DNA of 64,000 nucleotides from Actinoplanes auranticolor (lineage in GTDB: Bacteria > Actinomycetota > Actinomycetes > Mycobacteriales > Micromonosporaceae). The stretch is from the NCBI RefSeq assembly GCF_018332655.1, contig NZ_BOQL01000006.1, positions 62,001 to 126,000 of the forward strand, in the 5' to 3' direction. How positions within the stretch are numbered: the stretch's first letter is position 1; each line of letters begins with the position of its first letter. A program made the position numbers and the translations under genes. The notes beneath the pieces were generated by a model. The model worked only from the letters and a program-made list of their open reading frames with translations, was not told the DNA's origin and searched no databases. Positions 15,335 through 23,917 of this stretch are shown here, in pieces.

Positions 15335-16735
15335 GTGAAGATCGATCATGGACGGTTCTGGCGGCTGCCCGCGGCCGCACTCCTCGTCACCGCGGCGCTG
15401 ACCGGTTGCGGCGACGACGGCGGCGGCGACAGCGACGGCGGCGGCACCCTGACCGTGTGGAGCCTGGAGAACCAGACCGACCGGGTGCAGGCGACCCAGG
15501 CCATCGCCGACAAATTCACCGCCGCCAGTGGCGTCAAGGTCAAGATCGTCGCGACCGACGAGAACCAGTTCAGCAGCCTGATCACCTCCGCCGCGGCCGC
15601 CGGCACCCTGCCCGACGTGGTCGGCGCGCTGCCGCTGGGCGCGGTCGCGCAGATGTCCACCAACGACCTCATCGACACCGAGGCCGGCAAAGCCGTCGTG
15701 GACGCGCTCGGCCCGGGCACCTTCTCGCCCCGCGCGCTGGAGCTGACCGGCCAGGACGGCAAGCAGCTCGCCATCCCGTCCGACGGCTGGGCCCAACTGC
15801 TCTTCTACCGCAAGGACCTGTTCGACGCGGCCGGCCTGGCCGCGCCCGACACCTACGACAAGATCCGCCAGGCGGCGCAGAGGCTCAACTCCAAGGACGT
15901 GGCCGGCATCAGCCTGGCCACCATCGGGAACGACGCCTTCACCGAGCAGACCTTCGAGAACCTGGCGCTGGGCAACGGCTGCGAGCTGGTCGACGCGAAC
16001 AAGACCGTCACCCTCGACTCGCCGCAGTGCGTGCAGACCTTCCAGCTGTACGGCGACCTGGTCAAGAACTTCTCGGTGCCCGGCGCGCAGGACGTGGACA
16101 CCACCCGCGCGACGTACTTCTCCGGCAAGGCCGCCATGGTGGTCTGGTCCTCGTTCCTGCTCGACGAGATGGCCGGCCTGCGCAAGGACGCGCTGCCCAC
16201 CTGCGCGCAGTGCCGGTCCGATCCGGAGTTCCTGGCCAAGAACAGCGGCATCGTCACCGCGATCGCCGGGCCCGCGGGCAAGCCGTCGCAGTTCGGCGAG
16301 ATCACCAGCTGGACCATCACCAGGGACGGCGAGAACACCGAGTCCGCCAAGAAGTTCGTCCAGTACATGATGAACGAGGGCTACACCGACTGGCTGGGCA
16401 TCGCGCCGGAGGGCAAGTTCCCGGTCCGCAAGGGCACCCAGCAGGAGGCCACCAAGTTCACCGCCGCGTGGAACGACCTGCCGGCCGGGGTGGACACCAA
16501 GAAGCCGCTCGGCGACGTCTACGCCAAGGACGTCATCACCGCGCTGCAGAACAGCCCGGACACGTTCCAGCGCTGGGGCTTCCCGCAGAAACAGGGCGCT
16601 CTGGTCGGGGCGACGCTGGGGGAGCTGCCCGTACCCAAGGCGGTCAACGCCCTGGCCGGTGGTGAGCTGGACGCGGCGGGAGCGGCCAAGCGGGCCGCCG
16701 ACGACGTGAAGAGCATCCAGAAGTCGCTCGAGTAA
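15335..16735 (+). CDS. Sugar ABC transporter substrate-binding lipoprotein
   Basis: 466 residues from a GTG start (GAGAGGAC site). Type II signal with lipobox LTGC, Cys25 being lipidated, then a Gly/Asp-rich tether. The mature part is an extracellular solute-binding protein of the sugar/oligosaccharide class (LTVWSLENQTDRVQA; FYRKDLFDAAGL; GKAAMVVWSS). It is the first gene of a three-gene operon: its TAA overlaps the next ATG (TAATG). Being divergent from a GH30 enzyme, it probably imports the released oligosaccharides, such as beta-1,6-galacto-oligosaccharides; the ligand is inferred. Confidence 0.93.
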   Translation: MKIDHGRFWRLPAAALLVTAALTGCGDDGGGDSDGGGTLTVWSLENQTDRVQATQAIADKFTAASGVKVKIVATDENQFSSLITSAAAAGTLPDVVGALPLGAVAQMSTNDLIDTEAGKAVVDALGPGTFSPRALELTGQDGKQLAIPSDGWAQLLFYRKDLFDAAGLAAPDTYDKIRQAAQRLNSKDVAGISLATIGNDAFTEQTFENLALGNGCELVDANKTVTLDSPQCVQTFQLYGDLVKNFSVPGAQDVDTTRATYFSGKAAMVVWSSFLLDEMAGLRKDALPTCAQCRSDPEFLAKNSGIVTAIAGPAGKPSQFGEITSWTITRDGENTESAKKFVQYMMNEGYTDWLGIAPEGKFPVRKGTQQEATKFTAAWNDLPAGVDTKKPLGDVYAKDVITALQNSPDTFQRWGFPQKQGALVGATLGELPVPKAVNALAGGELDAAGAAKRAADDVKSIQKSLE

Positions 16736-17739
16736 TGGTCACCACCCGGCCGCCCGCGGCCGTCTCCCCGGCGGAGGACAAGCCGAAGGGGAGACGACCG
16801 CTGACCCGGCGGCAGCAGGAGAACCGCGCCGGACTGATCTACCTGTCGCCGACCCTGATCGTGGTGCTGGTCGTCGTCGTGCTGCCGATCCTGTGGACGG
16901 TCATGCTGGCCTTCCAGCGGATCCGGCTGATCAACCTGCGCCGGGCCGGCTTCTTCGGCGAGTACACGCTGGCCAACCTCGAGCTGGTGCTGACCTCGCC
17001 CGGCTTCTGGTCGTCGCTGTGGACCACGCTGGCGTACACGATCGGGTCGACGTTCTTCTCGATCCTGTTCGGCCTGATCGCCGCGCTGGCCCTGCGCGGG
17101 CGCTTCCGCGGTCGCACGATGGTCCGCGCCTCCGTGCTGCTGCCCTACGTGGCGCCGGTCGTGGCGGTGACCTTCGTCTGGGAGATCATGCTCAGCCCGC
17201 AGTTCGGCATCGCCAACAACTGGGGCACGCGCTTCCTGGGCTGGGACCGCCCGATCGCCTTCCTGAGCCAGCGCGAGTACGAGGTGTCGCTGTTCGGCTG
17301 GCAGTTCGACGTCCCCCTGGCCCTGCTGACGGTCATCGCCTTCGAGGCGTGGCGGTACTTCCCGTTCGCCTTCCTGTTCCTGCTCGCCCGGTTGCAGGCC
17401 GTCCCGCACGACCTGGAGGAGGCGGCGCTGGTCGACGGGGCCGCCCCGACCCAGATCTTCCGCCACATCCTGCTGCCGCAGCTGGGCCCGGTCATCGCGC
17501 TGCTGACCGTGCTGCGCTTCATCATGACGTTCAACAAGTTCGACGACGTCTACCTGCTGACCGGCGGCGGGGCCGGCACCGAAGTGGTCAGCGTCCGGGT
17601 CTACCAGTTCCTCACCGCGCGCTTCGACATCGGCGCCGCCTCGGCCCAGGCGCTGGTGCTGGCGGCCGGCCTCGTCGTCCTGCTCGTCGTCTACCTCAAG
17701 TTCATGGCGCCACGAGTGGAAGGCGAGGAGGAGAACTGA
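16735..17739 (+). CDS. Sugar ABC transporter permease (MalF-type)
   Basis: 334 residues, six membrane segments after a cytoplasmic basic N-terminus. The EAA loop that docks the ATPase reads EEAALVDGAAPTQIFRHILLP (about 225-245), with the Gly in the expected place. Translationally coupled to both neighbours (TAATG upstream, TGATG downstream). Pairs with the next permease. No ATPase is encoded in the operon, so a shared MsiK-type ATPase elsewhere in the genome is expected, as for many actinomycete sugar importers. Confidence 0.93.
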   Translation: MVTTRPPAAVSPAEDKPKGRRPLTRRQQENRAGLIYLSPTLIVVLVVVVLPILWTVMLAFQRIRLINLRRAGFFGEYTLANLELVLTSPGFWSSLWTTLAYTIGSTFFSILFGLIAALALRGRFRGRTMVRASVLLPYVAPVVAVTFVWEIMLSPQFGIANNWGTRFLGWDRPIAFLSQREYEVSLFGWQFDVPLALLTVIAFEAWRYFPFAFLFLLARLQAVPHDLEEAALVDGAAPTQIFRHILLPQLGPVIALLTVLRFIMTFNKFDDVYLLTGGGAGTEVVSVRVYQFLTARFDIGAASAQALVLAAGLVVLLVVYLKFMAPRVEGEEEN

Positions 17740-18605
17740 TGGACCGCGCTGCCGTCGAGACCCGGGTGTTCGGGGTCCTGCGCCGGGTCGTCATCGCCGT
17801 GCTCGTCGTGGTGACCCTGTTCCCGTTCCTCTACATGCTGCTGCTGTCGCTGCGCCCGATCGAGGAGGTGCTGCAGAATCCGGGCAAGCTGTGGGTCGGG
17901 CCGGCGGAGTGGACCATCTCGACGTACCGGGAGGTGCTGACCCCGGCGGGCGGCGGCGGTCAGGGGTTCCTGCGCTTCCTCGCCAACTCGGCGCTGGTCT
18001 CGATCGCCGCCACGGCGCTGACCCTGCTGGTGTCCATCCCGGGCGCGTACGCGGTCAGCCGCCTGCGCTTCGTCGGCCGGCGCCAGGTGCACTTCCTGTT
18101 CCTGTCGGTCTACCTGTTCCCCTCGATCCTGCTGGCGATCCCGCTGTTCGTGCTGTTCACCCGGCTCGGCCTGCGCGGCTCGCTGGCCGGGCTGACCATC
18201 GTCTACATCGCCCAGACGGTGCCCGTGTCGATCTACATGCTGCGCAACTACCTGGCCACGATCCCGGTGAGCCTGGAGGAGGCCGCGGCGGTCGACGGGT
18301 ACTCGCGCCTGCAGACGATCCGCAAGGTGATCCTGCCGCTGGCGGCCCCCGCGGTGATGGCCAACGCCCTGTACGTCTTCATGATCGCCTGGAACGAGTT
18401 CCTGTTCGCCCTGCTGTTCCTGGTCGAGGACCGCAACGACTGGACCGTGTCGCTGGGCCTGGCTCAGCTCTCCGGCGGAATCGAGGTCAGCAAGACGGTC
18501 CTGATGGCGGGTTCGGTGGTGCTGACCCTGCCCATCGTGATCCTCTTCTTCGCCGCCGAACGCCTGCTGACCGAGGGCCTGACCGCCGGCGCCGACAAGG
18601 GCTGA
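17739..18605 (+). CDS. Sugar ABC transporter permease (MalG-type)
   Basis: 288 residues from the ATG that overlaps the upstream TGA (GAGGAG site just before). The same open frame extends upstream to 16893, but that part is the shadow of the first permease. Six membrane segments; the EAA loop reads SLEEAAAVDGYSRLQTIRKV. Last gene of the operon, completing the importer with the lipoprotein and MalF-type permease. Confidence 0.93.
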   Translation: MDRAAVETRVFGVLRRVVIAVLVVVTLFPFLYMLLLSLRPIEEVLQNPGKLWVGPAEWTISTYREVLTPAGGGGQGFLRFLANSALVSIAATALTLLVSIPGAYAVSRLRFVGRRQVHFLFLSVYLFPSILLAIPLFVLFTRLGLRGSLAGLTIVYIAQTVPVSIYMLRNYLATIPVSLEEAAAVDGYSRLQTIRKVILPLAAPAVMANALYVFMIAWNEFLFALLFLVEDRNDWTVSLGLAQLSGGIEVSKTVLMAGSVVLTLPIVILFFAAERLLTEGLTAGADKG

Positions 18606-18661
18606 GCCCCGGCGGGCGTTTCACCATGCGCGCGCGGGGGGTAGATCCCTAGGGTGATCGC

Positions 18662-19795
18662 ATGCCAGCAACATTGAGTTCCCGGAAGACCCGGGCTGCC
18701 CTGAGCACGTCCGCGCGGATATCCCTGCAGGTGCTGGTGCTCCTGGTGATGACCGGGGTGGCGCTGTGGCTGCTCGGCAGGATGTGGTCGGTGATCTGGC
18801 CACTGGTGGTGGCCCTGCTGCTGACCACGCTGACCTGGCCGCTGGCCCGCTTCCTGCGCCGGCACGGCTGGCATCCCGCGCTGGCCGCGACCACCGTGAC
18901 CCTGGTGTCACTGCTGGTCGCCGTCGGTGTCATCGTCCTGATCGTGGTGCCGGTGGCGTCGCAGTCCAGTGAGCTGGCCAAGGGCGTGGTCGACGGCATC
19001 CAGCAGATCCGCGAGTGGGCCGCCGGCCCGCCGCTGAACATCGGCGACGACCAGGTCACCACCGCCTTCGACGCGGCGATCGACCGGATCCAGGACAGCG
19101 TCGGCAGCATCGTCACCGCGACGGTCACCGGCGTGGGCACCGTGGTCAACGGCATCGTCACCACCGTGCTGGCCATCTTCCTGATGTTCTTCTTCCTCAA
19201 GGACGGGCCGCGCTTCCTGCCCTGGCTGACCCGGCAGCTGCCCGGCCGGCTCGCCACCGACGTGCCCACCGTCGCCGCGCGCAGCTGGGACACCCTCGGC
19301 GCGTTCGTCCGTTCCCAGGCGTTCGTCGGCCTGCTCGACGCGGTCTTCATCGGCGTCGGCCTGTGGATCGTGGGGGTGCCTCTCGTCCTCCCGCTGGCGG
19401 TGCTGACCTTCGTGACGGCGTTCGTGCCGATCGTCGGCGCCCTCTTCGCGGGTCTGGTCGCCGTGCTGATCACGCTGGTGTTCAACGGGCCGACCGACGC
19501 GCTGATCGTGCTGGCCATCATCGTGGCGGTGCAGCAGCTCGAGGGCAACGTGTTCCAGCCGATGGTGCAGAGCCGCGGGCTGGGACTGCACGCGGCGGTG
19601 GTGCTGCTCGCGGTGACGCTGGGCGGCAGCCTGGCCGGGATCGTCGGCGCCCTGCTGGCCGTGCCGGTCGCCGCCCTGATCGCCGTGTTCTGGAACTACC
19701 TGCGCGAGCAGCTCAGTGATCCCGAGCCCGAGCCCGAGCCGGAGCCGGACCCCGTGCCCGGACCCGATCCCGGGGCGGCCCCGCTCGCGCAGTGA
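18662..19795 (+). CDS. AI-2E family (PerM/TqsA-like) membrane protein
   Basis: 377 residues, about eight membrane segments in the order typical of the AI-2E/UPF0118 family: two early helices (residues 25-70), a third, a soluble stretch (about 105-150), then the C-terminal bundle with VGVPLVLPLAVLTFVTAFVPIVGALFAG and the conserved QQLEGNVFQPMVQSRGLGLH. Members are linked to quorum-signal export or Na+/H+ exchange; the substrate here is unknown. The C-terminus is a short acidic proline repeat (EPEPEPEPDP). Converges on the anti-sigma gene with only 4 bp between the stops. Confidence 0.88.
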   Translation: MPATLSSRKTRAALSTSARISLQVLVLLVMTGVALWLLGRMWSVIWPLVVALLLTTLTWPLARFLRRHGWHPALAATTVTLVSLLVAVGVIVLIVVPVASQSSELAKGVVDGIQQIREWAAGPPLNIGDDQVTTAFDAAIDRIQDSVGSIVTATVTGVGTVVNGIVTTVLAIFLMFFFLKDGPRFLPWLTRQLPGRLATDVPTVAARSWDTLGAFVRSQAFVGLLDAVFIGVGLWIVGVPLVLPLAVLTFVTAFVPIVGALFAGLVAVLITLVFNGPTDALIVLAIIVAVQQLEGNVFQPMVQSRGLGLHAAVVLLAVTLGGSLAGIVGALLAVPVAALIAVFWNYLREQLSDPEPEPEPEPDPVPGPDPGAAPLAQ

Positions 19796-19799
19796 CCTC

Positions 19800-20489
19800 T
19801 CAGTAGAAGTCGCCTCGCAGGCGCAGCTCGGTGGCATCCGCCGCGGTCGTGGCGGTCACCGCGTAACTGTCGTCGCCGGCGTCCCGGCCGTCCTCATCGG
19901 CGTAGGTGTACCTCGCGGTGAAGACGTACGTGCCCGCGGCCAGCGTGCCCGCGGCCAGCCGGAAGCGGTACACCAGGGCGTTCCGCTCGCGGACCACCGT
20001 GGTCTCTATGGTTGCGCCCGTGACGTCGTGGGTGCCGCCGTGCCCGGCCAGGCCGGCGGTCGGCGCGACCCGGACGGTGACCTCCAGCGCGCGCAGCGGC
20101 TCGCGGACCTTGACCGTGATGTCGCTGCGGCTGTCCGCGTCGTCGCTGTCCGGGTCGATCGAGCCGTCGGCCCAGAGTGCTGCCGGCGTCTCCTGGGAAG
20201 GGGTCGGCCGGGGCGCCGCGACGGTCTCGGCGAGCGTGACGCCGGGTTCCGGGCCGTCGGCCAGGGCCCAGCGGGCCATCCCGCCGACCCCGAGAATGAT
20301 CGACACGGCCAGGGCCGATCCGGCCAGGCGCACGGCCCGGCCGCCGGGCCGCCGCTCGGCGACCGGCGGACCCACCCGGTACTCCGCGATCCGGTGCAGC
20401 ATGGCCGTGCGGTCCGGCTGGTGCTCGGCCGCGATCGCGCACAGCCGGGTACGCAGCTCGTGCTCGGACAGCTCCGGGTAGCTCCTCAC
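19800..20489 (-). CDS. Membrane-anchored anti-sigma-like protein
   Basis: 229 residues. A cytoplasmic N-terminal part (about 1-50), one membrane helix (about 53-77, AVRLAGSALAVSIILGVGG) and an extracellular domain of about 150 residues with an immunoglobulin-like beta pattern. The gene overlaps the sigma-factor gene by 4 bp (ATGA), the normal layout for an ECF sigma and its anti-sigma. No zinc-binding HxxxCxxC motif of the ZAS type is present in the N-terminal part, so its role as anti-sigma is inferred from position and topology. Confidence 0.65.
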   Translation of the reverse strand: MRSYPELSEHELRTRLCAIAAEHQPDRTAMLHRIAEYRVGPPVAERRPGGRAVRLAGSALAVSIILGVGGMARWALADGPEPGVTLAETVAAPRPTPSQETPAALWADGSIDPDSDDADSRSDITVKVREPLRALEVTVRVAPTAGLAGHGGTHDVTGATIETTVVRERNALVYRFRLAAGTLAAGTYVFTARYTYADEDGRDAGDDSYAVTATTAADATELRLRGDFY

Positions 20490-20962
20490 CGCGCCTCCCG
20501 CCCGCCGAGGCCGGTGACGACGAGCGGGCCGCCGAGCAGCTCGCCGAGCTGTCGCACGCCCTTGGCCGTCCGGCTCCGCACGGTGCCCGGGGAGACGCGC
20601 AGGGCGCGCGCCACCTCATCCTCGGTGAGGCCGGACGCGTACCGCAGCACGACGCAGACCCGGCGCCGGTGCGGCAACCGGCGCAGCGCGTCACTCAGGC
20701 CGATCGTCCCGGCCGCCTCGCGCCGGCCGGTGCCGGTCAGCCGGCGCCGCCCGCGGTCCCGGGTCAGCGTGGCGACCAGGCCCCGGGCGTGGGCCGCCGG
20801 GTCGTCGCCCACCCGGGGCCAGGCCCGCCGCATCCGGCCGAGAGCGTCGGCGGCCAGGTCGTCGGCGGCCGCCGCGTCACCGGTCAGCAGGTACGCCAGC
20901 CGGGACAGCTCGGCATGATGACGCTCGAAGAACGCGGCGAAGCCGGAGCCGTCGTCGGCCAT
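20486..20962 (-). CDS. ECF RNA polymerase sigma factor (SigE-like family)
   Basis: 158 residues from ATG 20960-20962 (MADDGSGFAAFFERHHAEL); the frame is open further upstream but lacks sigma features. Region 2 about 10-75 (LSRLAYLLTGDAAAADDLAADAL), region 4 about 95-150 with the helix-turn-helix RRVCVVLRYASGLTEDEVARALRVSPGTVRSRTAKGV. Short SigE-type architecture. Likely directs genes for an envelope stress answer under control of the overlapping membrane protein. Divergent from an MFS exporter across a 187-bp gap. Confidence 0.9.
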   Translation of the reverse strand: MADDGSGFAAFFERHHAELSRLAYLLTGDAAAADDLAADALGRMRRAWPRVGDDPAAHARGLVATLTRDRGRRRLTGTGRREAAGTIGLSDALRRLPHRRRVCVVLRYASGLTEDEVARALRVSPGTVRSRTAKGVRQLGELLGGPLVVTGLGGREAR

Positions 20963-21149
20963 CGGCACCGCCTTCCCCCGCCCGAGCGATCTGCCCGGTC
21001 CGCCGCGATGACCGTAGAGCCCGTGGCCGTACCCGGGCAATGCGATCGGGATCTCGAAGAATCTCCCGGACGGCGGGCAACGTTTCCGCCGGCCCGGGCC
21101 ACGCGGGCCGTGCCGGGCAGCGGGACCGGCGTCCCGGTAGCGTGCGGTC

Positions 21150-22505
21150 ATGGCAGGAGGCTCGCGCCGCGCTGTGGCCGTACTCTGCGGCATCCAGTTC
21201 GTCGACGTGCTCGGGGTGACCAGCGGCATCACCGCGCTGCCGGCCATGCTGGCCGGGGTGTCGGCGCCCGCCGCGGCCACCCCGGTGCTGGCGACGGTCT
21301 ACGCGATGTTCTTCGGCGGCCTGCTCGTGCTGGGCGCCCGGCTGGGGGACCGGTACGGGCACCGCCGGGTGCTGCTGCTCGGCTGCACCGCCTTTGCGCT
21401 GGTCAGCTTGATCGGAGCGAGCGCACAGGAGGTGATCCAGCTCGTCGCGGCCCGCGGGCTGCAGGGCGCGGCCGCCGCGATCAGCGTCCCCTCGGCGTTG
21501 CGGCTGCTGCTGGACGCGAGCCCCGATCCCGACGAGCGCCGCGGCGCGCTGGCGGCGTGGAGTGCCAGCGGGGCCGCCGCGGGCGCGCTGGGGCTGCTGG
21601 TCGGCGGCGTCCTGACCGACGTGCTCGACTGGCGTGCCGTCTTCTGGGTGAACGTGCCCGTCGGCATCGCCCTGATCGTCGCGGTCCGGCTGGTCATCAC
21701 CCGGTCGGCGGGCGACCGCGAGGCGGTGCGGCTGGACCTGACCGGGGCTGCCCTGCTGACCGGCGCGGTGATGGCGCTGATCGTGGGAGCGTCGGCGCTG
21801 GAGAACCCGCACGCCCGGGTGGCCGGAGGGCTGCTGGTCGTCGCGGGCCTGGCCGCCGGGGCGGTGTTCGTCGCCCACCAGCGCCGGGTGCGGGCGCCGC
21901 TCGTACCCCGCGCGGCGTTCGCCTCGGCCAACCTGCGTACCGGGACGGTGGTCTCGTTCGTCAACACCGCGACGACGAGCTCGACCGGGGTGCTCGCCAC
22001 CCTGTCGCTGCAGCAGGAGTTCGGCGTGTCCGCGGTCGGTGCCGGATTCGCGCTGGTGCCGTTCAGCCTGGGTGTGGTGGTGGGCTCGGCGCTGACCAGG
22101 CCGCTCGGGGCCCGGCTGCGCGTGCGCCGAATGGCCGCCACCGGCCTGGCCGGGATCGCCGCGGGCAACCTGCTGCTGGTCGTGACCTACGGCAGCATCG
22201 CCGGCGTGGTGGCCGGCGTAGCGGTGGCGGGCATCGGCCTCGGGATCGCCTCGGTCGCGGGCACGGCCATCGGCACCGACGTGGCGGACACCCTCAGCGG
22301 TACGGCCAGCGGTGTGCTCAACACCGGAGCGCAGCTGGGCACGGCCCTCGGCGTCGCCGCGCTGCTGCTGCTGGCCGCGACGATCGGCGAAACGGGCTCC
22401 GGCACCGCGGTGGCCTGGGCCGTCGCCGCGGCGCTGGCCGGCCTCACCGGGGTGGCCCTGCTGACCCGGACGGGCGCCGACACCGTGGCGGCGCGACAGG
22501 AATGA
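21150..22505 (+). CDS. MFS drug-efflux transporter (DHA2/EmrB-QacA type)
   Basis: 451 residues, about 14 membrane segments. Motif A-like loop ARLGDRYGHRRVLLLG after TM2, and the motif GxxxGPxxGG-like stretch SGAAAGALGLLVGGVLTDVLDWRAVFWVNVPVG typical of DHA2 drug-proton antiporters. Expected to export drugs or a secondary metabolite. Starts 187 bp from the divergent ECF sigma gene, which could share control. The next gene begins 25 bp downstream. Confidence 0.9.
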   Translation: MAGGSRRAVAVLCGIQFVDVLGVTSGITALPAMLAGVSAPAAATPVLATVYAMFFGGLLVLGARLGDRYGHRRVLLLGCTAFALVSLIGASAQEVIQLVAARGLQGAAAAISVPSALRLLLDASPDPDERRGALAAWSASGAAAGALGLLVGGVLTDVLDWRAVFWVNVPVGIALIVAVRLVITRSAGDREAVRLDLTGAALLTGAVMALIVGASALENPHARVAGGLLVVAGLAAGAVFVAHQRRVRAPLVPRAAFASANLRTGTVVSFVNTATTSSTGVLATLSLQQEFGVSAVGAGFALVPFSLGVVVGSALTRPLGARLRVRRMAATGLAGIAAGNLLLVVTYGSIAGVVAGVAVAGIGLGIASVAGTAIGTDVADTLSGTASGVLNTGAQLGTALGVAALLLLAATIGETGSGTAVAWAVAAALAGLTGVALLTRTGADTVAARQE

Positions 22506-22530
22506 CCGGCCGGTCGTTACGCTCGCGGTC

Positions 22531-23427
22531 ATGAGACGTCGGGGTGCCGTGGTCATCGCGGGCGCTGTGGTCACGGCGCTGCTCAGTGCCGGGATCGGGT
22601 TCTGGCCGCTGCCGTACGTGGTGCTGGGTCCGGGGCCCACTGTCGACACGCTGGGCAGCCACGACGGCCGCCAGGTGATCGCCGTGACCGGCGGGAAGGT
22701 CGCCACCTCCGCGGGACAGCTGCGGCTGTCCACCGTCCAGGTGGAGACCGGGGTCGGGCTGCGGGAGGCGGTCGAGACCTGGTTCGACGGCGACCGGGCG
22801 CTGACCCCGCGCGCCCGGGTCTTCCCGCCCGGGCAGAGCGACGAAGAGGTCGACCGGCGCAACGCCGAGCTGTTCACGTCCTCGCTGCGCAGCGCCGAGA
22901 CGGTCGCCCTGCGCGAGCTGGGCTATCCGGCGCGGCCACAGGTGACCGCCGTGGCGGCCGACGGTCCTTCCGCCGGTGCGCTGCGGGTGGGCGACGTCAT
23001 CACGGGAGTCGGCGGTAAGAGCGTGGGCACCGCGCAGGCCTTCACGGACCTGACCGGTGCGGTCACCGCCGGGGCGTCGGTGTCCATCGCCTTCACCCGG
23101 GCCGGGCGGGCCGGCACCGCGACGGTGACCAGCGCAGGCGGACCGGCGGGCACCGGACTGACGGTCGAGCAGAAACAGCAGGCGCCGTTCACCGTCGCGA
23201 TCGACGTGGACGAGATCGGCGGGCCCAGCGCGGGACTGATGTTCACCCTGGGCATCATCGACAAGCTGACCCCGGCCGACCTCACCGGCGGGCGGATCAT
23301 CGCCGGGACGGGGAGCATCGACGAAACCGGGGCTGTCGGGCTGATCAGCGGCATCCCGCAGAAGCTGGTCGGCGCGCGGGCGGCCGGTGCCCAGTTGTTC
23401 CTGGTGCCGGAGGGGAACTGCGCCTAG
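22531..23427 (+). CDS. PDZ-Lon membrane protease (YlbL family), cut by in-frame TAG
   Basis: 298 residues. An N-terminal membrane anchor (8-24), the family hallmark PYVVLGPGPTVDTLG, a PDZ domain (about 130-205, AADGPSAGALRVGDVITGVGGKSV) and a Lon-type protease domain with Ser233 in EIGGPSAGLMF and Lys278 in GIPQKLVGA, the Ser-Lys dyad. The chain stops at a TAG right after the conserved FLVPEGNCA, where homologues continue for about 40 residues. The same frame does continue for 39 sense codons past the TAG with family-like sequence. Either a recent nonsense change (an ancestral GAG is plausible), a sequencing error or readthrough. The dyad remains intact. Confidence 0.88.
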   Translation: MRRRGAVVIAGAVVTALLSAGIGFWPLPYVVLGPGPTVDTLGSHDGRQVIAVTGGKVATSAGQLRLSTVQVETGVGLREAVETWFDGDRALTPRARVFPPGQSDEEVDRRNAELFTSSLRSAETVALRELGYPARPQVTAVAADGPSAGALRVGDVITGVGGKSVGTAQAFTDLTGAVTAGASVSIAFTRAGRAGTATVTSAGGPAGTGLTVEQKQQAPFTVAIDVDEIGGPSAGLMFTLGIIDKLTPADLTGGRIIAGTGSIDETGAVGLISGIPQKLVGARAAGAQLFLVPEGNCA

Positions 23428-23547
23428 GCGGTTCGTAACGCGGTGCCGAGGCTTCCCATGGCCAAGGTGGCGACGGTGGGGGAGGCGCTGGGCGCGCTGC
23501 GGACGTTCACGGCGGGCGGGACGCCCACCCCCTGCGAGGCCGCCTGA
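23425..23547 (+). other. In-frame continuation of the PDZ-Lon gene past TAG
   Basis: After TAG at 23425-23427 the frame stays open for 39 codons to a TGA at 23545-23547, reading AVRNAVPRLPMAKVATVG then EALGALRTFTAGG, which has the shape of the YlbL-family C-terminus (NCAEA...KVxTLxxALxAL). With one sense codon at the TAG the protein would be 338 residues, a normal length for the family. From 23548 to 23643 nothing further was recognised. Confidence 0.7.
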
Positions 23548-23643
23548 TCGCCCGTTCTCGTGACGGGGGCGCGGCTGGGCGGGTGGACCGCCGAGCGCCA
23601 TCACGGCCGCCCTTTGTGGATCGTCGGAGTGCGGTCCTCGAGC

Positions 23644-23847
23644 TCAGCACCCGACCGGATGGGTGTCGGCGAGCCGCCGTGTCTCGTCCGCCTCGGCCTT
23701 GAGCTGGTCGAGAGCCGCGAGCACCCCGCTGGCCCGGGAGTCGAGCATGCCTCGCGCGTTGAGCGTCGCGATCAGCCTCTCCTGAGCCTCCAGCAGGTCG
23801 CGTACGGCGCGGCACAACGAACTGAGCTCCGGCCCGACGGCGTCCAT
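23644..23847 (-). CDS. Small helical protein, unknown
   Basis: 67 residues from ATG 23845-23847, with GCAGGG just before; a TTG five codons upstream is an alternative. The sequence (VGPELSSLCRAVRDLLEAQERL; VLAALDQLKAEADETRRLAD) is strongly amphipathic and could form a helical hairpin or coiled coil. No membrane segment or known motif. It lies between the PDZ-Lon gene and a two-component operon, separate from both. Coding-type base use supports it, but function is unknown. Confidence 0.5.
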   Translation of the reverse strand: MDAVGPELSSLCRAVRDLLEAQERLIATLNARGMLDSRASGVLAALDQLKAEADETRRLADTHPVGC

Positions 23848-23917
23848 CCCTGCAATGTACAAGCATCTGCTCGCCCGCGGCCCGGGACGGAGATTTGCAC
23901 CGGTCAGGCCTGCGGGG

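Noticed and set aside
21060..21090. ECF-type promoter (GGAAAC...CGTC) upstream of the sigma gene
   Set aside because: The words are present on the minus strand but the spacing is about 9 bp, not the 16-17 bp needed.
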